Source of the DNA: Listeria aquatica FSL S10-1188
Lineage (GTDB): Bacteria; Bacillota; Bacilli; Lactobacillales; Listeriaceae
Length of the DNA: 64,000 bases
Assembly (NCBI RefSeq): GCF_000525795.1
Contig: NZ_AOCG01000003.1
Span: 62,001-126,000 of the forward strand
Direction of reading: 5' to 3'
Shown here: positions 37,418 through 46,800 of the stretch, in pieces
Layout: the number at the start of each line of letters is the position of its first letter
Position numbering within the stretch: the first letter of the stretch is position 1
The notes under the pieces: model-generated
Databases searched by the model: none
What the model saw: only the letters and a program-made list of their open reading frames with translations
Told to the model about the DNA's origin: nothing
Made by a program: the position numbers and the translations under genes

Positions 37418-38056
37418 TTAATTGGCAAAAACTTCTTCCAAAGGAATGGAATCAAAATCTGGAAAAACTGGTACTCCTTCTGGAAATTGGATGTTCGCCG
37501 TCGCGGCATTTGGAACAGCCAAGACTTTCAATCCAGCTTTTTGCGCTGCGATGACGCCATTTAGTGAATCTTCTACGGCATAAATATGTTTACTGCCTAA
37601 TTTTGCCGCTGCTTGAAGGTAAAGCGCTGGGTCTGGCTTTATTTGTTTCACATCATCAGCTGTTTGGATGGTTGTAAAATGTGAAAACAAATGAAATTTC
37701 TTCAAAATTGGTTCTACCCATTCTCGCCCAGAACTCGTGGCAAGGCCAATCTTAAAGCCATCTGAAACCGCATAATCAAAAACTCGCTCAAAACCTGGTC
37801 GAAGCTCTAACTGCAGAATCCCATTTGAAAGCTCCTCCGAAACATGTGACGTAAAAGCTTCCACATCAAACTGACCATTTGTAGCTTCCGTTAAATAATG
37901 ATGCAGTGGCTCTTCTGTCGTTCCAATGATCTGCTCATATATCGCAGCTGGAACTTCAATTCCATATGTTTCTTTCACATATTTCATTGTCGCGTCATGC
38001 CATAAATTCTCCGTGTCAATCATCGTTCCGTCAAAATCAAAAATAATTGCCTTCAA
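37418..38056 (-). CDS. HAD-superfamily hydrolase, beta-phosphoglucomutase-like
   Basis: A 212-residue HAD subfamily IA protein. Nucleophile motif DFDGTMIDTENLW at residues 6-18, GLATSSGREW (motif II) near 108, Lys in VKQIKPDPALY (motif III) near 145 and EDSLNGVIAAQKAG (motif IV) near 167. The alpha-helical cap (residues about 18-95) is of the phosphatase/phosphomutase type. TTG start at 38056 with GGAGGAAG eight bases upstream; no nearby ATG. Listeria lmo2253 sits here. Phosphomutase or phosphatase activity cannot be told apart by eye. Confidence 0.88.
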   Translation of the reverse strand: MKAIIFDFDGTMIDTENLWHDATMKYVKETYGIEVPAAIYEQIIGTTEEPLHHYLTEATNGQFDVEAFTSHVSEELSNGILQLELRPGFERVFDYAVSDGFKIGLATSSGREWVEPILKKFHLFSHFTTIQTADDVKQIKPDPALYLQAAAKLGSKHIYAVEDSLNGVIAAQKAGLKVLAVPNAATANIQFPEGVPVFPDFDSIPLEEVFAN

Positions 38057-38160
38057 ATCGCACTTCCTCCTTTTCAGGTGAAATCATTTTTATTATAACA
38101 TAGACCTAATTACTTTTCTTTCATTATAAAAACCCAAAAATCAGGGTTGCAATTTCCTCA

Positions 38161-38207
38161 AAAAACGAATATTATAATATAGTAATCATTAATTGTTCGT
38201 AAATGAT
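38161..38207 (+). promoter_or_regulatory. Pair of inverted PurBoxes and promoter before the purine permease gene
   Basis: AAAAAACGAATATTA on the plus strand (38161-38175) and, on the minus strand, ATTTACGAACAAT (38194-38206) resemble the PurR box with two and one mismatches. They are inverted with the spacing known for Bacillus PurR operators. A TATAAT at 38174-38179 lies between. This predicts repression by PurR when purines are abundant. Confidence 0.5.
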
Positions 38208-38230
38208 ATTAAAGGGAGTGTCCAAGTCTT

Positions 38231-39523
38231 ATGTTTCGATTAAAAGAAAACGGAACGGATGTGAAAACAGAAATTGTTTCAGGCTTTACTACGTTCTTAA
38301 CGATGGTTTACATTATTGTTGTAAACCCTGCTATCCTTTCTGCCGCAGGTGTTCCATTTAATACTGTCTTCATGGCAACTATCATCTCTGCCGTTGTAGG
38401 TACGCTATGGATGGCCCTTTTTGCCAACTATCCAATTGCCATCGCACCAGGTCTTGGTATGAATGCTTACTTCGTGACAGTCGTCACCACCCAAAAAATG
38501 GATTATTCTGTTGCTTTTGCTGCAGTTTTTGTGGCTGGTATCATTTTTCTTATCTTATCGCTAACACCTTTTCGCGAAAAAATCATTACGGCGATTCCAC
38601 ACAATTTAAAAGCTGGGATTACAGCCGGAATTGGTCTTTTTATCGCATTTTTAGGTTTTCGTATGACAGGAATCATCGTCAAAAACGATTCCAACTTAGT
38701 TGGACTAGGCAACCTACATTCGCCTGAAGCATTACTCGCTATAGTAGGACTTTTAATCACACTGATATTTCTTGCATTGAATGTCAAAGGCGCTTTATTT
38801 ATCGGAATGATCGCTACAGGAATTATTTCTTTCTTCACAGGCGAACTTAAATTTACAGATGGCTTTGTCAAATTACCACCAATGCCAGAATTTGTTTTCA
38901 CTAATCCGATTCATGCCTTTTCAGATGTCATCTCACATAGTTTGTACGCCGTCATTCTCTCGTTCCTGTTAATCACAATTTTTGATACCACAGGAACAAT
39001 GATCGGGGTTGCTAAAAAAGCAGGCTTGATGAAAGGCGAATCGCTACCTAATGCCAAACAAGCATTGTTAGGGGATGCGATCGCAACAACTGTCGGTTCA
39101 GTTTTTGGTACAACACCAACAAGTGCATACGTTGAATCCTCAGCTGGTGTAGCTACTGGTGGGCGTACAGGACTTACGACACTTACAGTTTCCATTTTGT
39201 TTGTTGTCTCCGCTTTTTTTGCACCGCTTGTTGGCGCTGTTTCTGGTATTTCCGCTATTACTGCCCCAGCACTTATCATTGTTGGAAGCATGATGATTGG
39301 CGCTGTAAAAGAAATTGACTGGGACACATTAGATGAAGCTTTCCCAGCTTTCCTTGTCATCCTTGCGATGCCACTTACGTCAAGTATCGCGATTGGCCTT
39401 GCTTTCGGCTTTATCTCGTACCCAGTTCTTAAAGTCTTCACTGGTAAATGGCGTGAACTGAACTGGTTCCTCATTTTGATCGCTATTTTATTCTTTATTC
39501 TTGTGGCTTTCTTGCCCCATTAA
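38231..39523 (+). CDS. NCS2/AzgA-family purine permease
   Basis: Purine-base importer of 430 residues with 12-13 TM helices. The N-terminus MFRLKENGTDVKTEIVSGFTTFLTMVYI and VNPAILSAAGVPFNTVFMAT are diagnostic for the AzgA/PbuG/PbuO subfamily (adenine, guanine, hypoxanthine). So are APGLGMNAYF, TIFDTTGTMIGVAKKAGL and GTTPTSAYVESSAGVATGGRTGLT. AAAGGGAG lies upstream. PurBox-like sites in front agree with purine control. No purine riboswitch is seen. A strong terminator follows. Confidence 0.93.
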   Translation: MFRLKENGTDVKTEIVSGFTTFLTMVYIIVVNPAILSAAGVPFNTVFMATIISAVVGTLWMALFANYPIAIAPGLGMNAYFVTVVTTQKMDYSVAFAAVFVAGIIFLILSLTPFREKIITAIPHNLKAGITAGIGLFIAFLGFRMTGIIVKNDSNLVGLGNLHSPEALLAIVGLLITLIFLALNVKGALFIGMIATGIISFFTGELKFTDGFVKLPPMPEFVFTNPIHAFSDVISHSLYAVILSFLLITIFDTTGTMIGVAKKAGLMKGESLPNAKQALLGDAIATTVGSVFGTTPTSAYVESSAGVATGGRTGLTTLTVSILFVVSAFFAPLVGAVSGISAITAPALIIVGSMMIGAVKEIDWDTLDEAFPAFLVILAMPLTSSIAIGLAFGFISYPVLKVFTGKWRELNWFLILIAILFFILVAFLPH

Positions 39524-39528
39524 CCCTG

Positions 39529-39557
39529 AAGCGCCTGTAAAAGTTGCAGGCGCTTTT
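39529..39557 (+). terminator. Terminator of the purine permease gene
   Basis: AAGCGCCTGTA / TTGCAGGCGCTT hairpin with a four-base loop and T4. Confidence 0.85.
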
Positions 39558-39560
39558 AGC

Positions 39561-39589
39561 TGGACAAAGCTGGGCACATTTGCTATAAA
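39561..39589 (+). promoter_or_regulatory. Promoter of the DUF5316-like gene
   Basis: TGGACA, 17-base spacer, TATAAA at 39584-39589, directly after the previous terminator. Confidence 0.65.
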
Positions 39590-39621
39590 GAAAGTAATCT
39601 CTAGAAAAGGATGTCATCGCT

Positions 39622-39888
39622 TTGTACTTAAAATCATTTCTTGCAGGAATCGGTATAGCTGTGCTTACTTTCCTTGCAAGCTTCTTACTTCCCAATTATA
39701 CGCTCGCTACGATGTTCTCCTTTGTAGCTATGCTGCTAATCTTTATTTCAATTGCTTGTTCTGCCTTCGTCTCACTTGGCGGACGTAGTAACCGTGAAGC
39801 ACGCAGCAAACAGCTTCGCTGGAGCATCATGCTTTTCTTGGCGGCTGTTCCCAACTTTATTGGATTCATTGTTAGCTACTATCTCTAA
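39622..39888 (+). CDS. Small DUF5316-like membrane protein
   Basis: An 88-residue integral membrane protein with three TM helices (about 5-22, 28-50, 67-86) and a basic loop GGRSNREARSKQLRWS between helices two and three. The layout matches DUF5316 proteins of Bacillus and Listeria. TTG start with AAAGGATG about eight bases upstream. It has its own promoter and terminator. Function unknown. Confidence 0.75.
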   Translation: MYLKSFLAGIGIAVLTFLASFLLPNYTLATMFSFVAMLLIFISIACSAFVSLGGRSNREARSKQLRWSIMLFLAAVPNFIGFIVSYYL

Positions 39889-39893
39889 ACAAA

Positions 39894-39947
39894 TAAAGCC
39901 ATTCTATTTTCATCCTAATCGGAATGAAAGTAGAATGGCTTTTTCTT
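39894..39947. terminator. Bidirectional terminator
   Basis: AAAGCCATTCTA / TAGAATGGCTTT with partly paired inner arms and T5, between convergent genes. Confidence 0.85.
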
Positions 39948-39949
39948 TT

Positions 39950-40468
39950 TTAATCAAAAGCAGCAATGAAAGCTTTTAAATAATCCGGTAAATCCGGCGG
40001 ACGCCGACTCGAAACAATATGTCCATCTGTTACAACCGGCTTATCATGCCAAATTGCTCCCGCATTAGTTAAATCATCTTTAATGCCTGGCGTGCTCGTT
40101 ACATTGACACCCTTTAAAATACCCGCAGATGCAAGAACCCAGCCCGCATGACAAATTTGTCCGATTGGTTTTTTCTGTTCATCAAAATAGCGAACAAAAT
40201 CTAAAACTTCATCGAAACGACGTAGTTTATCTGGAGACCAGCCGCCCGGAACAATGATCGCATCGTATTCTTCTTTTTTAATATCTTGAAAAGCAAAATC
40301 TGATGTCGCAGGTACCCCGTATTTTCCGTGGAATACACGTCCTTTTTCTTCCCCTACAAGATCTACTGTTGCACCCGCTTCTCTAAGTCGCAAAACCGGA
40401 TACCATAATTCTAGATCTTCGAAGTCATCGCTTATAAGAGCAATAATTTTTTTACCCGTTAAAGTCAT
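39950..40468 (-). CDS. DJ-1/PfpI family protein
   Basis: A 172-residue PfpI/YraA-type protein, acting as a glyoxalase, deglycase or stress hydrolase in relatives. The nucleophile elbow GQICHAGWVLASAG carries the conserved Cys106-His pair, and Glu17 in SDDFEDLELWYP is the partner acid. IIVPGGWSPDKLR and NVTSTPGIKDDL complete the fold. ATG preceded by AAGGGGGC. Listeria lmo2256 occupies this position, next to the lhrA sRNA. A general stress role is inferred from the family. Confidence 0.92.
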   Translation of the reverse strand: MTLTGKKIIALISDDFEDLELWYPVLRLREAGATVDLVGEEKGRVFHGKYGVPATSDFAFQDIKKEEYDAIIVPGGWSPDKLRRFDEVLDFVRYFDEQKKPIGQICHAGWVLASAGILKGVNVTSTPGIKDDLTNAGAIWHDKPVVTDGHIVSSRRPPDLPDYLKAFIAAFD

Positions 40469-40540
40469 TCTATCAGCCCCCTTCTCCTAGTTTTAGTATA
40501 ACAGGAGCCAATCCTGAACAAAAATCATCTGTTTACAACA

Positions 40541-40800
40541 AAAAAAAATACGCTGGACAAAATGTCCAGCGTCGCCATCATGCTCGAGTGTCTATGCATA
40601 ACGGGATGAGGCATAGACAGAGACTACATGGCAAATGAGATGAATGAAAACAAATAATGGTTCGGTGTTAAAACAGATGATTAACAAAATGTTAATCTAT
40701 TGGAAGATGGATACACCGAAAGCCACTATAACCATGATAGGGTCTTATCCCCATGAAAATCAAAAAAAAATTTTTAACTTTCATCGGGATAAAACTCTAT
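40541..40800 (-). ncRNA. lhrA: Probable LhrA Hfq-binding small RNA
   Basis: A minus-strand transcription unit with no coding potential. A promoter (40807-40834) predicts a start near 40800. Four stems follow: TTATCCC..CATGAAA/TTTCATCGGGATAA (near 40746-40795, one mismatch); an outer TTCGGTGT/ACACCGAA stem (40664-40671/40711-40718) enclosing GATTAAC/GTTAATC; GTCTATGC/GCATAGAC (near 40590-40618); and a terminator stem ACGCTGGACA/TGTCCAGCGT with T8 ending at 40541. The length of about 260 bases and position next to pfpI (lmo2256) fit L. monocytogenes LhrA (268 nt), as I recall it, an Hfq-dependent antisense regulator. Sequence identity was not checked. This fills the 499-base gap before 40968. 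Confidence 0.68.
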
Positions 40801-40806
40801 ATATTC

Positions 40807-40834
40807 ATTGTACTATTCTTCTTAAAAAAATCAA
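40807..40834 (-). promoter_or_regulatory. Promoter of the lhrA-like sRNA
   Basis: On the minus strand TTGATT (40829-40834), a 16-base spacer and TACAAT (40807-40812). Confidence 0.6.
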
Positions 40835-40967
40835 GTGTCTAATTTGTGGATTTTTTGTGACAATCCAAAAAACACTTCGAAAATAAAAGAATAATCGTAC
40901 ACCAGAACATTCTACCTAATTGTCTAATAAAAATCCAGTAAAAAGACTTGTCCACAATAAAAGGTCA

Positions 40968-41159
40968 TCAATCAAAGATTTCGATGAACATCCAACTTAA
41001 AATCGCAACAACTGGAATCAGTACCCAAAACTGTCCGCCTAAAAAAGAACCTGTACGTTTTGGTTGATGTTTGAGATCATAAACTTGCTGTTTTAAATCA
41101 AGAACCTCTAACTCTAAGTCTTGCACTTTATCCTCTAATTCATAAAGACGTTCTTCCAT
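40968..41159 (-). CDS. Small coiled-coil, tail-anchored membrane protein
   Basis: A 63-residue protein. An N-terminal heptad-repeat coiled coil (MEERLYELEDKVQDLELEVL, continuing DLKQQVYDLKHQ) is followed by a basic linker and a single C-terminal TM (GQFWVLIPVVAILSWMFIEIF). I chose ATG 41159 because GGGAGG lies nine bases before it; the upstream in-frame sequence looks non-coding. Similar small proteins occur downstream of the sufT-like gene in other Listeria. Function unknown, possibly a membrane-tethered oligomeric scaffold. Confidence 0.75.
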   Translation of the reverse strand: MEERLYELEDKVQDLELEVLDLKQQVYDLKHQPKRTGSFLGGQFWVLIPVVAILSWMFIEIFD

Positions 41160-41245
41160 TTTTGCTAACCTCCCTTTTCTATCTATTTTTATTATAGCTA
41201 AGCAACGTCTCGATAGAATCCTTCTTAAGGCTGATTTTCCACAAG

Positions 41246-41286
41246 CAAAAGCGGCATGTCTCCTGCAAGAGAGACATGCCGCTTTA
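41246..41286. terminator. Terminator after the SufT-like gene
   Basis: AAAGCGGCATGTCTC / GAGACATGCCGCTTT perfect 15-bp stem with an eight-base loop. T tail is short on the minus strand (CTTTTGC). Confidence 0.75.
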
Positions 41287-41293
41287 GATTTAT

Positions 41294-41602
41294 TTAACGA
41301 ATTCCAAGTGCGATCTTCGCATAACGTGACATTCGTTCCTTTGTCCAAGGCGGATTCCAAACGATATCGACATGTGTATCTTTCACTTCTGGAATATCAG
41401 CGAGTGCCGCATGAACTTGATCTGTTAAAATACCGGCAAGTGGACATCCCATTGTTGTAAGAGTCATCGTAACCGTACACAGTCCGTCCTCATCCAAATC
41501 AACATCATAAACAAGACCGATATTCACAATATCTATTCCAAGTTCTGGGTCAATTACTTGCTCCAGTGCACCCATAATATTTTCTTTAAGTTCCTCATCC
41601 AT
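41294..41602 (-). CDS. MIP18/DUF59 family protein (SufT/YitW-like)
   Basis: A 102-residue protein of the MIP18 (DUF59) family, which helps mature Fe-S proteins. It shows VIDPELGIDIVNIGLVYDV, MTLTTMGCPLAGILTDQV with the conserved reactive Cys, and VDIVWNPPWTKERMS, all diagnostic. ATG 41602 lies eight bases after AAAGGAGG; the frame is open further upstream. B. subtilis YitW is next to YitV and YitU, and the same trio appears here (yitW-yitV minus, yitU plus). Confidence 0.92.
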   Translation of the reverse strand: MDEELKENIMGALEQVIDPELGIDIVNIGLVYDVDLDEDGLCTVTMTLTTMGCPLAGILTDQVHAALADIPEVKDTHVDIVWNPPWTKERMSRYAKIALGIR

Positions 41603-41669
41603 GAAGAGCGAACCTCCTTTTGGCTGTTTGTAGAGACATTGTAACACAACTTCCAGTGATTTTCATCAC

Positions 41670-42422
41670 TTATAAATTCTTTTGGAAAAACGCGGTGGTC
41701 CGATCGATACCATCAATCGACACCTTATGTTTAGCGTGTTCGTCAGTGACGAACTCCACATTCTCCGCACGATTTTCTAAAGTAAGCGTATCAACTAGTT
41801 TTTCACTATATTTAAAGGGCACAACATCATCCTTTTTGCCATGCCAGAGAAGCAGTGGCCGATTTCCCAAACGTTCCAAATGCTTGCTTAAATCATAAGG
41901 CTCAAGTTCGGCAATTCGCGCTTCGACGTCATAAGGAAATGTCATTCCCTCTGCTTCAGCTGCTGAAACGAGCTCCCTTGCAAACGCTTCGTAATAAGCA
42001 CTTCCCATCAAACTAACGGCAACTTTCACAGCATCAAAACGAGCTAAAATCCCAAGCGTTGTAATAGCTCCCATCGAAACGCCAGCAACGCCAATTCGTT
42101 CTTCATCAACTAAGCTTTTAGCTACTAGTTCTTGACGCAAATCATTAAATTCTTCAATATTTGCTGTAACCGTATCCCAAAAATACATCGCTTGTTCGGA
42201 AGACGTAATAGTTCCCTTGCGCTCGCCGTGAAATTTTGCTTCTGGCAAAAAGACTCGGAATCCTCGTTCCGCTAAAAAATATCCGTAATGGAGATAAAGT
42301 TCCTTTTCTGATTGAAATCCGTGATAAAAAAAGACCGTCGGCAATTTTTCTCCTTGTAAATCGTGCCTCACAACATGAAGTAGTGGAATATTTTTGACTT
42401 GCTCATTCGTTACTTGAATCAC
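41670..42422 (-). CDS. Alpha/beta hydrolase YitV-like
   Basis: Serine hydrolase of about 250 residues. The oxyanion segment VFFYHGFQSEKELYLHYGYFLAERGF is followed by the nucleophile elbow GVAGVSMGAITTL, an acid in LLLWHGKKDDVVPF and a terminal His near DEHAKHKVS, in canonical order. I chose GTG 42422 (MIQVTNEQVKNIPLLHVV) since YitV homologues begin M-I-Q and GAGG lies eight bases upstream; the open frame extends 22 codons further without a ribosome site. Substrate unknown, esterase is likely. Confidence 0.88.
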   Translation of the reverse strand: MIQVTNEQVKNIPLLHVVRHDLQGEKLPTVFFYHGFQSEKELYLHYGYFLAERGFRVFLPEAKFHGERKGTITSSEQAMYFWDTVTANIEEFNDLRQELVAKSLVDEERIGVAGVSMGAITTLGILARFDAVKVAVSLMGSAYYEAFARELVSAAEAEGMTFPYDVEARIAELEPYDLSKHLERLGNRPLLLWHGKKDDVVPFKYSEKLVDTLTLENRAENVEFVTDEHAKHKVSIDGIDRTTAFFQKNL

Positions 42423-42578
42423 TCTTACAGCCTCATTTCTATACATTTTTGCGAATTCACTGTAAAACCTCGCCCATTTACAAAGCACCTTTTACAGTCT
42501 ATCATAGAGATACCTCCATTTTAGCACGAAGAAACAAAGCGTCGCTAATAAATGAATTCATAAATAAAGGAGTCAATG

Positions 42579-43385
42579 ATGGATAAAAAATTAATTGTAT
42601 TGGACCTTGATGGAACAACTTTAAAAGAAGATCAGACCATTTCAGCGCGTACTAAAAGCGCTTTAACCAGAGCACGTGAAAAAGGGCACGAGGTGATGAT
42701 TGCAACCGGACGACCGTTTCGTCTAAGTAGCCAGTATTATCGCGAATTAGACTTAAAATCACCCATTGTTAATTTCAACGGAGCTATTTTGCATCATCCA
42801 CTTGATGCTTCGTATACAGGAAGCTATCACCAAGCTATCGACCTTGCTATAGTCCACGAACTGCTTGATTATACAAAACAATTCCCACTTTCAAACATAG
42901 CCGCAGAAGTGGAAGATAGCGTTTTTCTAGCTCGTGGCGACGACAGCGTACCCGAAAATTTTAAAACAGGAACCGGCGAGGTTTTCATTGGTAATTTAAG
43001 AACCCAAATTACGGCGAACCCTACATCCGTGCTTTTCTTTGGACAAACTGAACAGCTAAACACAATCAGCCGCCATCTGGACGATGCTTTATCGCATGTT
43101 ATTTCCTATCACACATGGGGAGCTAGCTGGCCAGCAGTAGAAGTAGTAAAGCACGGTGTCCATAAGGCGATCGGCGTTGATAAAGCCGCTAAAACACTCG
43201 GTTTTGAAACTAAAAATGTGATTGCTTTTGGCGATGAAGCAAACGATCTTGAAATGCTAGACTATGCCGGTGTTGGGGTCGCAATGGGAAATGCTGTAGA
43301 CGCGGCCAAAAACGCAGCCAATACCGTGACAAAATCCAATGAAGAAGATGGAATTGCTATTTATCTAGAAGAAAACTTATTATAA
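42579..43385 (+). CDS. Cof-type HAD-IIB phosphatase (YitU-like)
   Basis: A 268-residue sugar-phosphate/FMN-phosphatase-type HAD protein. Motif I LDLDGTTLKEDQTI near residue 7, motif II IATGRPFRLSSQYY near 45, Lys HGVHKAIGVDKAAK near 195 and motif IV AFGDEANDLEMLDYAGVGVAMGNA near 215, with a type IIB cap between. B. subtilis YitU and relatives dephosphorylate riboflavin precursors, so a flavin-pathway role is possible. ATG 42579 is best spaced from AAAGGAG; an adjacent in-frame ATG at 42576 is closer. Confidence 0.92.
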   Translation: MDKKLIVLDLDGTTLKEDQTISARTKSALTRAREKGHEVMIATGRPFRLSSQYYRELDLKSPIVNFNGAILHHPLDASYTGSYHQAIDLAIVHELLDYTKQFPLSNIAAEVEDSVFLARGDDSVPENFKTGTGEVFIGNLRTQITANPTSVLFFGQTEQLNTISRHLDDALSHVISYHTWGASWPAVEVVKHGVHKAIGVDKAAKTLGFETKNVIAFGDEANDLEMLDYAGVGVAMGNAVDAAKNAANTVTKSNEEDGIAIYLEENLL

Positions 43386-43426
43386 AAAAAACTGTTGGAG
43401 CGTTATAGAGCTCCAACAGTTTTTAA
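43386..43426. terminator. Bidirectional terminator, yitU-like / yisL
   Basis: AAAAACTGTTGGAGC / GCTCCAACAGTTTTT stem with A and T tracts on the two sides. Confidence 0.88.
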
Positions 43427-43782
43427 AATAGCGGTGATCCGCCTGATAAATAAAAGCCAAGCGAAATTGTGATAATCACAGCGACCACAAACAAGACTAA
43501 GAAAAGTCCAGTTGGTCGTTTTTTCTTTCGAAAACTAAGTAGCATTTCGATTACCCCAATTGTTATAACACCCATCAAAATCTTGAAGATGGAAACAAGC
43601 CAGCTTGTTTCCAAGCTATACTGAATCATCATGATTCCACTCAAAATCAGCACGATATAAAATACTCGGTCAATCATCGCAAAAATTGTAAAACTCTTCT
43701 CGGATTTTGGATAGCAGATCCAAGCAGCAATCGTCAAAATAATGATGGCAACCCAAGAAATCAAATGAAGATATTCCCACAT
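43423..43782 (-). CDS. YisL family membrane protein (DUF1516)
   Basis: A 119-residue protein with four TM helices: [57 protein letters not shown] and [20 protein letters not shown]. The loop RKKKRPTG and N-terminal [10 protein letters not shown] are typical of UPF0344/YisL. Listeria lmo2265 is at this place. Function unknown; YisL-type proteins are widespread in Firmicutes without a characterised activity. AAAGAGGGAC ribosome site. Confidence 0.85.
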   Translation of the reverse strand: MWEYLHLISWVAIIILTIAAWICYPKSEKSFTIFAMIDRVFYIVLILSGIMMIQYSLETSWLVSIFKILMGVITIGVIEMLLSFRKKKRPTGLFLVLFVVAVIITISLGFYLSGGSPLF

Positions 43783-43848
43783 AAATTTGTCCCTCTTTCT
43801 ATCACTTTAACTTCAATAGCATTATCATATCACGTAGCGAAATGGAAC

Positions 43849-46800
43849 TCAAAGTTCAAGTAGATCCTGGCTATCAAAGAAATATAGATATGCTCCCGTA
43901 ACAGGCTTCTCAAGAATCGACTCTAACGCCTGCCGGTACAATTTTAGTTGTACCTCATAGCGTTTTTTCATCTCCATCATGGCACTTTCCCGGCTTGAAT
44001 ACTTCTCACGAATTCGGTCTGTTTTATAATCCACGAGTATCACATGGTCAGCATAAACGAGAATCAAATCCACAACCCCTTGAACAAGAACTGGGCTATC
44101 AGTTTTTGCTCCTGGATTAATTTCACGAGCTGGAATTTGATAAACAAATGGGACTTCTCGTTTAATTTGGCTGGTGGGATCAAATAAAGCTTGTCCTAGT
44201 TTCGTATCAAAAAACGCCTGAATTTGTTCAACTTGAATCGCTTGTTTCTCGATTTCCGTCAGTTTCTCTTCATCAACCATCTTCGCTAAGAGCTGTATTA
44301 AACTTTCCTTTGTCGGCGGTGCATCAAGTGGAATAGCTTGCATTACAGTGTGCATCGCTGTCCCGATTTCTGTACTCGTCAGCTTTTTTTCTGCTTGCAA
44401 AAATTTAGGACGTTCAAGAGACGCTCCCTTCAAAGTTTGAACAAACCGGTCATCGCTGAAGCTATCTTGAATTTGAAATTGCCGTTTCAGCTCCGTTACC
44501 GATTGCTTCGAATAAATCCCAGTTTCTGTTTCATGCGGGTAAACAAACTTGAGAATCTTTGCAATTTCTGCTGTATCTTTCCCAATCGGAACCGCTTGAA
44601 AGCCCTGCACTTCCTTCATAAAATTATCGGACTCTGCTTTTTCTGTAGCAGGCATCACCATTTCTTGCGTCAAAACAGCCACCTTGAGTTTCATAGCGGT
44701 CGGAAGAGACGAAACGGTCTCTGAGCCGCTTGAAACAGTTTGCCGTAAAAAATCAGGATGTCGTACAAACGCGCATCCAACCCAGTCGAGATATGTCGAA
44801 GCACTCAAACGCGTACTTGCAGGAAGAAGCGTTTCCTCTGTATCTTTCACTGCAAGAAAGTGCGCCAATGTCTCTTCCCACTTCGGAACAGTCCCTACTA
44901 AAATGAGTTTTTCTTCCGCACGTGTTAAAGCCACATAGAGAACTCGCATTTCTTCTGCCAACATCTCACGAGTCTTTTTTGCCTTCACAGCACGCTGCAT
45001 AATTGTTGGATAAGTAATTCGCTTTTCAGTGTTCGTATAGCTCGCCGCAAAGCCAAAATCTTTATCCAGCAACGTTTTTGCAGTAATATCGCGGCGATTA
45101 AATTTGCGATTCAGTCCTGTCAAAATGACAACTGGAAATTCCAAACCTTTACTAGCGTGAATTGTCATCATCCGAACAACATCTTCTTTTTCGCCAAGTG
45201 TTTTGGCTGTTCCTAGATCTTCACCGCGAAGCTCTAGCCGCTCAATGAAACGGATAAAGCGGAAAAGTCCACGAAAAGCTGTTTTTTCATACTGCCCAGC
45301 TCGTTCGTAAAGGGCCCGCAAATTAGCTTGTCGCGTTTTGCCACCCGACAGCCCACCTACGAATTCATAAAACTGTGTATCTTCATAAATTTGGCTGATA
45401 AGCGCGGTCAAGCTTTCACGAATTGACAAGTCGCGCCATTTTTTCAGCATCGTCAAAAACTCGCTCAGTTTTTCTGATAGGGCATCTCCATTTTCTTGCA
45501 CATATTCTTGTAACCCCGCAAAGAAGTAGCCTTGTTTTTTCTGCAAACGAATTTGAGCAAGTTCTTCTTCTGTAAGTCCAAAAATAGGCGAGCGCAAAAC
45601 AGATGCAAGCGGAATATCTTGGTACGGGTTATCGACAAGCTTAAGCAGTGAAATCATGATAGCCACTTCGATCGCTTCAAAATATCCGGTTTGACTGCTT
45701 ACATAAAAAGGAATATCCCGTTCCCGCATAGCTTCTTCCATATCGGTTGCACTTGTCATCGAACGCGATAAAATGACGATATCCCGATATTCAACCGGAC
45801 GAAATTGTCTTGAACTTTTATCAAATATTTGAAAACGCGATTGAACGAGTTCTTCAACACGGCAAGCAATGGCGCGTGCTTCTAATTGATCTTTTTTCAT
45901 TTCATCAGCTGCACTGACTTGCTCACTTTTCTCTTCCTGATCACGATCCACAATTAAGAGTTCTGTTTCCATGCCATCAGCTGCTTCATAGTTTGCTCCA
46001 AGATAAAGCTCAGCATCCGCATCATAATCAATTTCCCCCGACGTTTCGATCCATAATCTGTCTAAAAATAAAATTAGTGGCCTCTAAAACCTCTGCTCGA
46101 CTGCGAAAATTTTTCGATAAGTCGATCTTCATGCCTCCATTTGCGCCTGATTTCGAATAGCGTCGATATTTCTCCATAAACAACGTTGGTTCCGCCAGCC
46201 TGAAACGGTAAATGGACTGTTTAACATCACCAACCATGAATAAATCGCCAGAAGCCTCATCTGGAATCGTCACTAACGAAATAATCATTTCTTGGACAAG
46301 GTTTGTATCTTGATATTCATCGACTAGCACTTCTTGGAATCGCTTCGTAAGTTCGCGTGCGACGATGGATTTTGACCCATCTTGTTCCTGTAAAATGTCC
46401 AAAGCCAAGTGTTCCAGATCACTGAAATCCAGTACGCCTTTTTGCTCCTTCGCTATAAAGAATTCAGTCGAAAATCGTTTTACAAGTTTAGCAAGTGTTT
46501 TCACATCGCCCTGCATGCTAGCAAGATCTTTCAAATATTCTTTTTCTTTACGCTTAAACAAGCTTTCAGCAATGCCTTGAACGGCCTTTTTAGCTGTATC
46601 TCGAGCTTTTTTGGCTCGCTCAATTAACGCTTGATCCAGTTCCTCTTTATTTTTAAGCGTTGCGATTCGTTTAAAAGAGACCGCTTGAAAGGCTTCTCCT
46701 AACTCATCAAACGTCGCCTGTTGCATTATCTCTTGTAAGCCTTCCACTTGTCTAAGATCATCTTGAAATGTTTCTAAATAGCCTGCTGGACCTCCTGGGG

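Noticed and set aside
38057-38230. Purine riboswitch before the permease gene
   Set aside because: The conserved purine aptamer core is not seen; PurBox-like sites explain control better.
40644-40886. 80-codon open frame on the plus strand
   Set aside because: Low-complexity composition and no ribosome site; it lies antisense to the probable lhrA sRNA and its stems.
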